Assembly (NCBI RefSeq): GCF_019511645.1
Contig: NZ_JAEUAX010000001.1
Span: 744,001-808,000 of the forward strand
DNA: 64,000 nt
Reading direction: 5' to 3'
Source: Microbacterium ureisolvens
Lineage (GTDB): Bacteria > Actinomycetota > Actinomycetes > Actinomycetales > Microbacteriaceae
The translations under genes were made by a program, and so were the position numbers. Under the pieces are notes generated by a model. The model did not search any database. It worked only from the letters and a program-made list of their open reading frames with translations, and was not told where the DNA came from. The first letter of the stretch is position 1, and every line of letters starts with the position of its first letter. Shown here in pieces: positions 62,652 through 64,000 of the stretch.

Positions 62652-63791
62652 TCAGCTCAGGATCGCGAGCGCCTGCTGCGTCGCAACGATCACCAGCCAC
62701 GCCACCAGCACGATCGACACCGCAACGGCAATCCCCGACAGCAGCTTGCTCGTCCGACGCTGCGTCGCGACGATCAGGCCGCCGATCGCGAGGAAGAACG
62801 CACCCGCCGCGAAGGCCACGCTGGCCAGGCAGACCATTCCCGCGAACGTCTCATTCCAACCGCCCAGCCAGAACACGACGGCCAGCCCGCCGAGCGCGGC
62901 GACCACGATGAGCGCGATCGACGCGCGCGCCGGGATGTTCGCCGGACTCGCCTCTGGAAGCGGCGGCCGCATCTCCCCCACATACGAACTCGATACCGGC
63001 TGATAGACGATCGGCGTCGGCAGCCGATCGTCGCCCGGCGCGGGGCGCCGAGGCGTGATCTGGTCGGGGAAGCTCTCGCCCTTCGCATCCCGAGAACCGT
63101 TCGTCGCGACCTCGCCAAGCGCCGACGCACGCGGAACCGAAGCGATCGGCGGCGTCGGTGCAGGCGCAGAGGTTTCGGGCTCGGGCGCCGTCGACGGCTG
63201 ATCAGCGGATGCCTCGTCCCGCTCCGCCGCGGGCGCAGCCAGTTCGGGCCCGGGCGCAGTCGACGACTGGTCAGCGGATGCCTCGTCCCGCTTCGCCGCG
63301 GGCTCGGCCAGCGAAGACGGAGCCGGCCACACCGCGGCGGCGTGCGCATCCACGGCCGCACCGGCGACTGCCGCGGGCGCCTCGCCCACGGTGTCCACCT
63401 GCGGCGGCTCGAGCGACTCCTCGCCCAGGGATGACGGGGCCGGCCAGACCGCCGGCGCGTGCGGCTCCTCGCCGAGCGAATGCGCTGGAGTCGCCCTCCC
63501 CGCACCGGGAACGGCCGACGGATCCCCAGGCGCCGCACCCGCACCCGCACCCGCACCCGCAGCATCCGACTCTGCTGCCCGCCGCGCCCGCAGCTGCGCC
63601 CGGCTCACCGGCCCGCCCGGCGTCGCGCCGGAACCACCCGCAAGGTCCGTCGCATCCGTGGCGGCAGCATCCGTCGTCACCGGACGATAGTCCTCCGTCC
63701 AGGCAGCGCCGTTCCACCACCGCAGGCGGTCAGCACTCGAAGCGTCTTCATACCAACCGGGCGGCGGTCCCCCCTGAGACCCGTCCGTCAT
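62652..63791 (-). CDS. DUF2510 protein with long Ala/Pro linker and C-terminal membrane helices
   Basis: This 379-residue protein has an N-terminal DUF2510 domain (GGPPPGWYEDASSADRLRWWNGAAWTEDYRP), about 230 residues of Ala/Pro/Ser/Glu-rich repeats (AVWPAPSSL twice; RDEASADQxSTAPxPE twice), then three membrane helices (ASIALIVVAALGGLAVVFWL, MVCLASVAFAAGAFFLAIGGLIVA, LLSGIAVAVSIVLVAWLVIVA). Function is unknown. I start it at 63791, where GGGGAG is well placed; the ATG at 63794 is an alternative. Confidence 0.82.
   Translation of the reverse strand: MTDGSQGGPPPGWYEDASSADRLRWWNGAAWTEDYRPVTTDAAATDATDLAGGSGATPGGPVSRAQLRARRAAESDAAGAGAGAGAAPGDPSAVPGAGRATPAHSLGEEPHAPAVWPAPSSLGEESLEPPQVDTVGEAPAAVAGAAVDAHAAAVWPAPSSLAEPAAKRDEASADQSSTAPGPELAAPAAERDEASADQPSTAPEPETSAPAPTPPIASVPRASALGEVATNGSRDAKGESFPDQITPRRPAPGDDRLPTPIVYQPVSSSYVGEMRPPLPEASPANIPARASIALIVVAALGGLAVVFWLGGWNETFAGMVCLASVAFAAGAFFLAIGGLIVATQRRTSKLLSGIAVAVSIVLVAWLVIVATQQALAILS
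63185..63315 (-). repeat. 72-bp imperfect direct repeat in the DUF2510 linker
   Basis: Two copies of about 59 nt (63185-63243 and 63257-63315) encode the repeated RDEASADQ-STAP-PE segments. They share the exact core CAGCGGATGCCTCGTCCCGC. Confidence 0.75.
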
Positions 63792-63860
63792 CATGCTCCC
63801 CAGCAGAATGATTCCCCAGCGCAAACATACCGGAGCGAAGGAATCCAGAGCACCATGCGC

Positions 63861-64000
63861 TCAGCCGTCGAGCACCTCGATTCTCACGGTCACGGGTCCG
63901 CCGTCGACCAGGTCCTCGGCATCGCGCACGGCCTTCTTCAGCGGCAGCACATACGAACCCGTGTCTGACGAGGGGAAGATCGAAGTCGTCCATTCCGTGC
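63861..64000 (-). CDS. DUF1905 domain protein (partial, N-terminus off the window)
   Basis: The visible 45 C-terminal residues read TSIFPSSDTGSYVLPLKKA, then VRDAEDLVDGGPVTVRIEVLDG. This matches the end of DUF1905, a small beta-barrel domain of unknown role. The gene enters from the right edge on the minus strand and stops at 63861, about 70 nt upstream of the DUF2510 start. Confidence 0.75.
   Translation of the reverse strand, partial: TEWTTSIFPSSDTGSYVLPLKKAVRDAEDLVDGGPVTVRIEVLDG

Overview
The window is a high-GC actinobacterial chromosome segment (roughly 70% G+C by eye). GTG starts are frequent, and many -10-like TAnnnT boxes sit 6-7 nt before the start codon. Protein sequences and gene order suggest the family Microbacteriaceae, probably Microbacterium or a close relative. 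I assign this from protein character only; no rRNA or tRNA gene is visible. Almost every base is coding and most of the content is core metabolism and cell division.

Region 1 (1-16284, leftward) is the division and cell-wall cluster. In transcription order it runs mraZ, rsmH, an ftsL-like gene, ftsI, murF, mraY, murD, ftsW, murG, a small lipoprotein gene, murC, ftsQ, ftsZ, yggS and sepF (cut by the window edge). A GntR-type regulator gene on the opposite strand interrupts it between the lipoprotein gene and murC. murE is missing from its usual place between ftsI and murF, and pgeF is missing between ftsZ and yggS. mraZ is preceded by three GTGG(A/C)G boxes at 10-bp spacing.

Region 2 (16481-26859) carries a DUF3040 membrane protein, a polyprenyl diphosphate synthase, an Rv2175c-like DNA-binding protein, a LysM transglycosylase-like secreted protein, a PASTA Ser/Thr kinase, class II DAHP synthase, a PlsC-like acyltransferase, a ROK sugar kinase and a FadD15-like acyl-CoA ligase. 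Regions 1 and 2 together follow the order of M. tuberculosis Rv2147c to Rv2187.

Region 3 (26941-40258) holds peptide deformylase, a MinD/ParA-like ATPase with a long acidic N-terminus, pyruvate carboxylase, an orphan ParA, a Cys/Met-metabolism PLP enzyme, a second MerR gene next to the garA-ftsR pair, a Cys/Met-rich copper-storage-like protein divergent from a CopC-like protein, and dihydrolipoyl dehydrogenase. FtsR is known in Corynebacterium to regulate ftsZ, so regions 1 and 3 may be linked.

Region 4 (40316-49600) is mixed: a CYTH protein, glycogen phosphorylase, a secreted PL11 rhamnogalacturonan lyase, a glutamine amidotransferase, a small secreted repeat protein, NAD(P)HX epimerase and a YihY/BrkB membrane protein. 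glgP and the lyase gene both have LacI-type palindromes over their promoters.

Region 5 (49685-60229) is a type IV pilus locus. pilA, three minor pilin-like genes, pilD, pilM, pilN, pilO, pilT and pilC run leftward, and pilB converges on them. The motor pair, inner-membrane platform, prepilin peptidase and pilins are all present. The secretin and PilP expected in Gram-negative bacteria are absent, as suits a monoderm.

Region 6 (60230-64000) looks accessory: a frameshifted DUF2510 membrane-protein gene, a DUF222-HNH (13E12-like) gene, an intact DUF2510 protein and a partial DUF1905 gene.

The most interesting signal is not a gene. The octamer ACGGATGC (or its complement) occurs 29 times by my hand count, against about 2 expected from composition. 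Its 12-base form occurs 10 times. It lies on both strands, inside genes as rare-codon runs, and as inverted pairs in two terminator hairpins. These are the hallmarks of a DNA uptake sequence, and the window also encodes a retractile type IV pilus.
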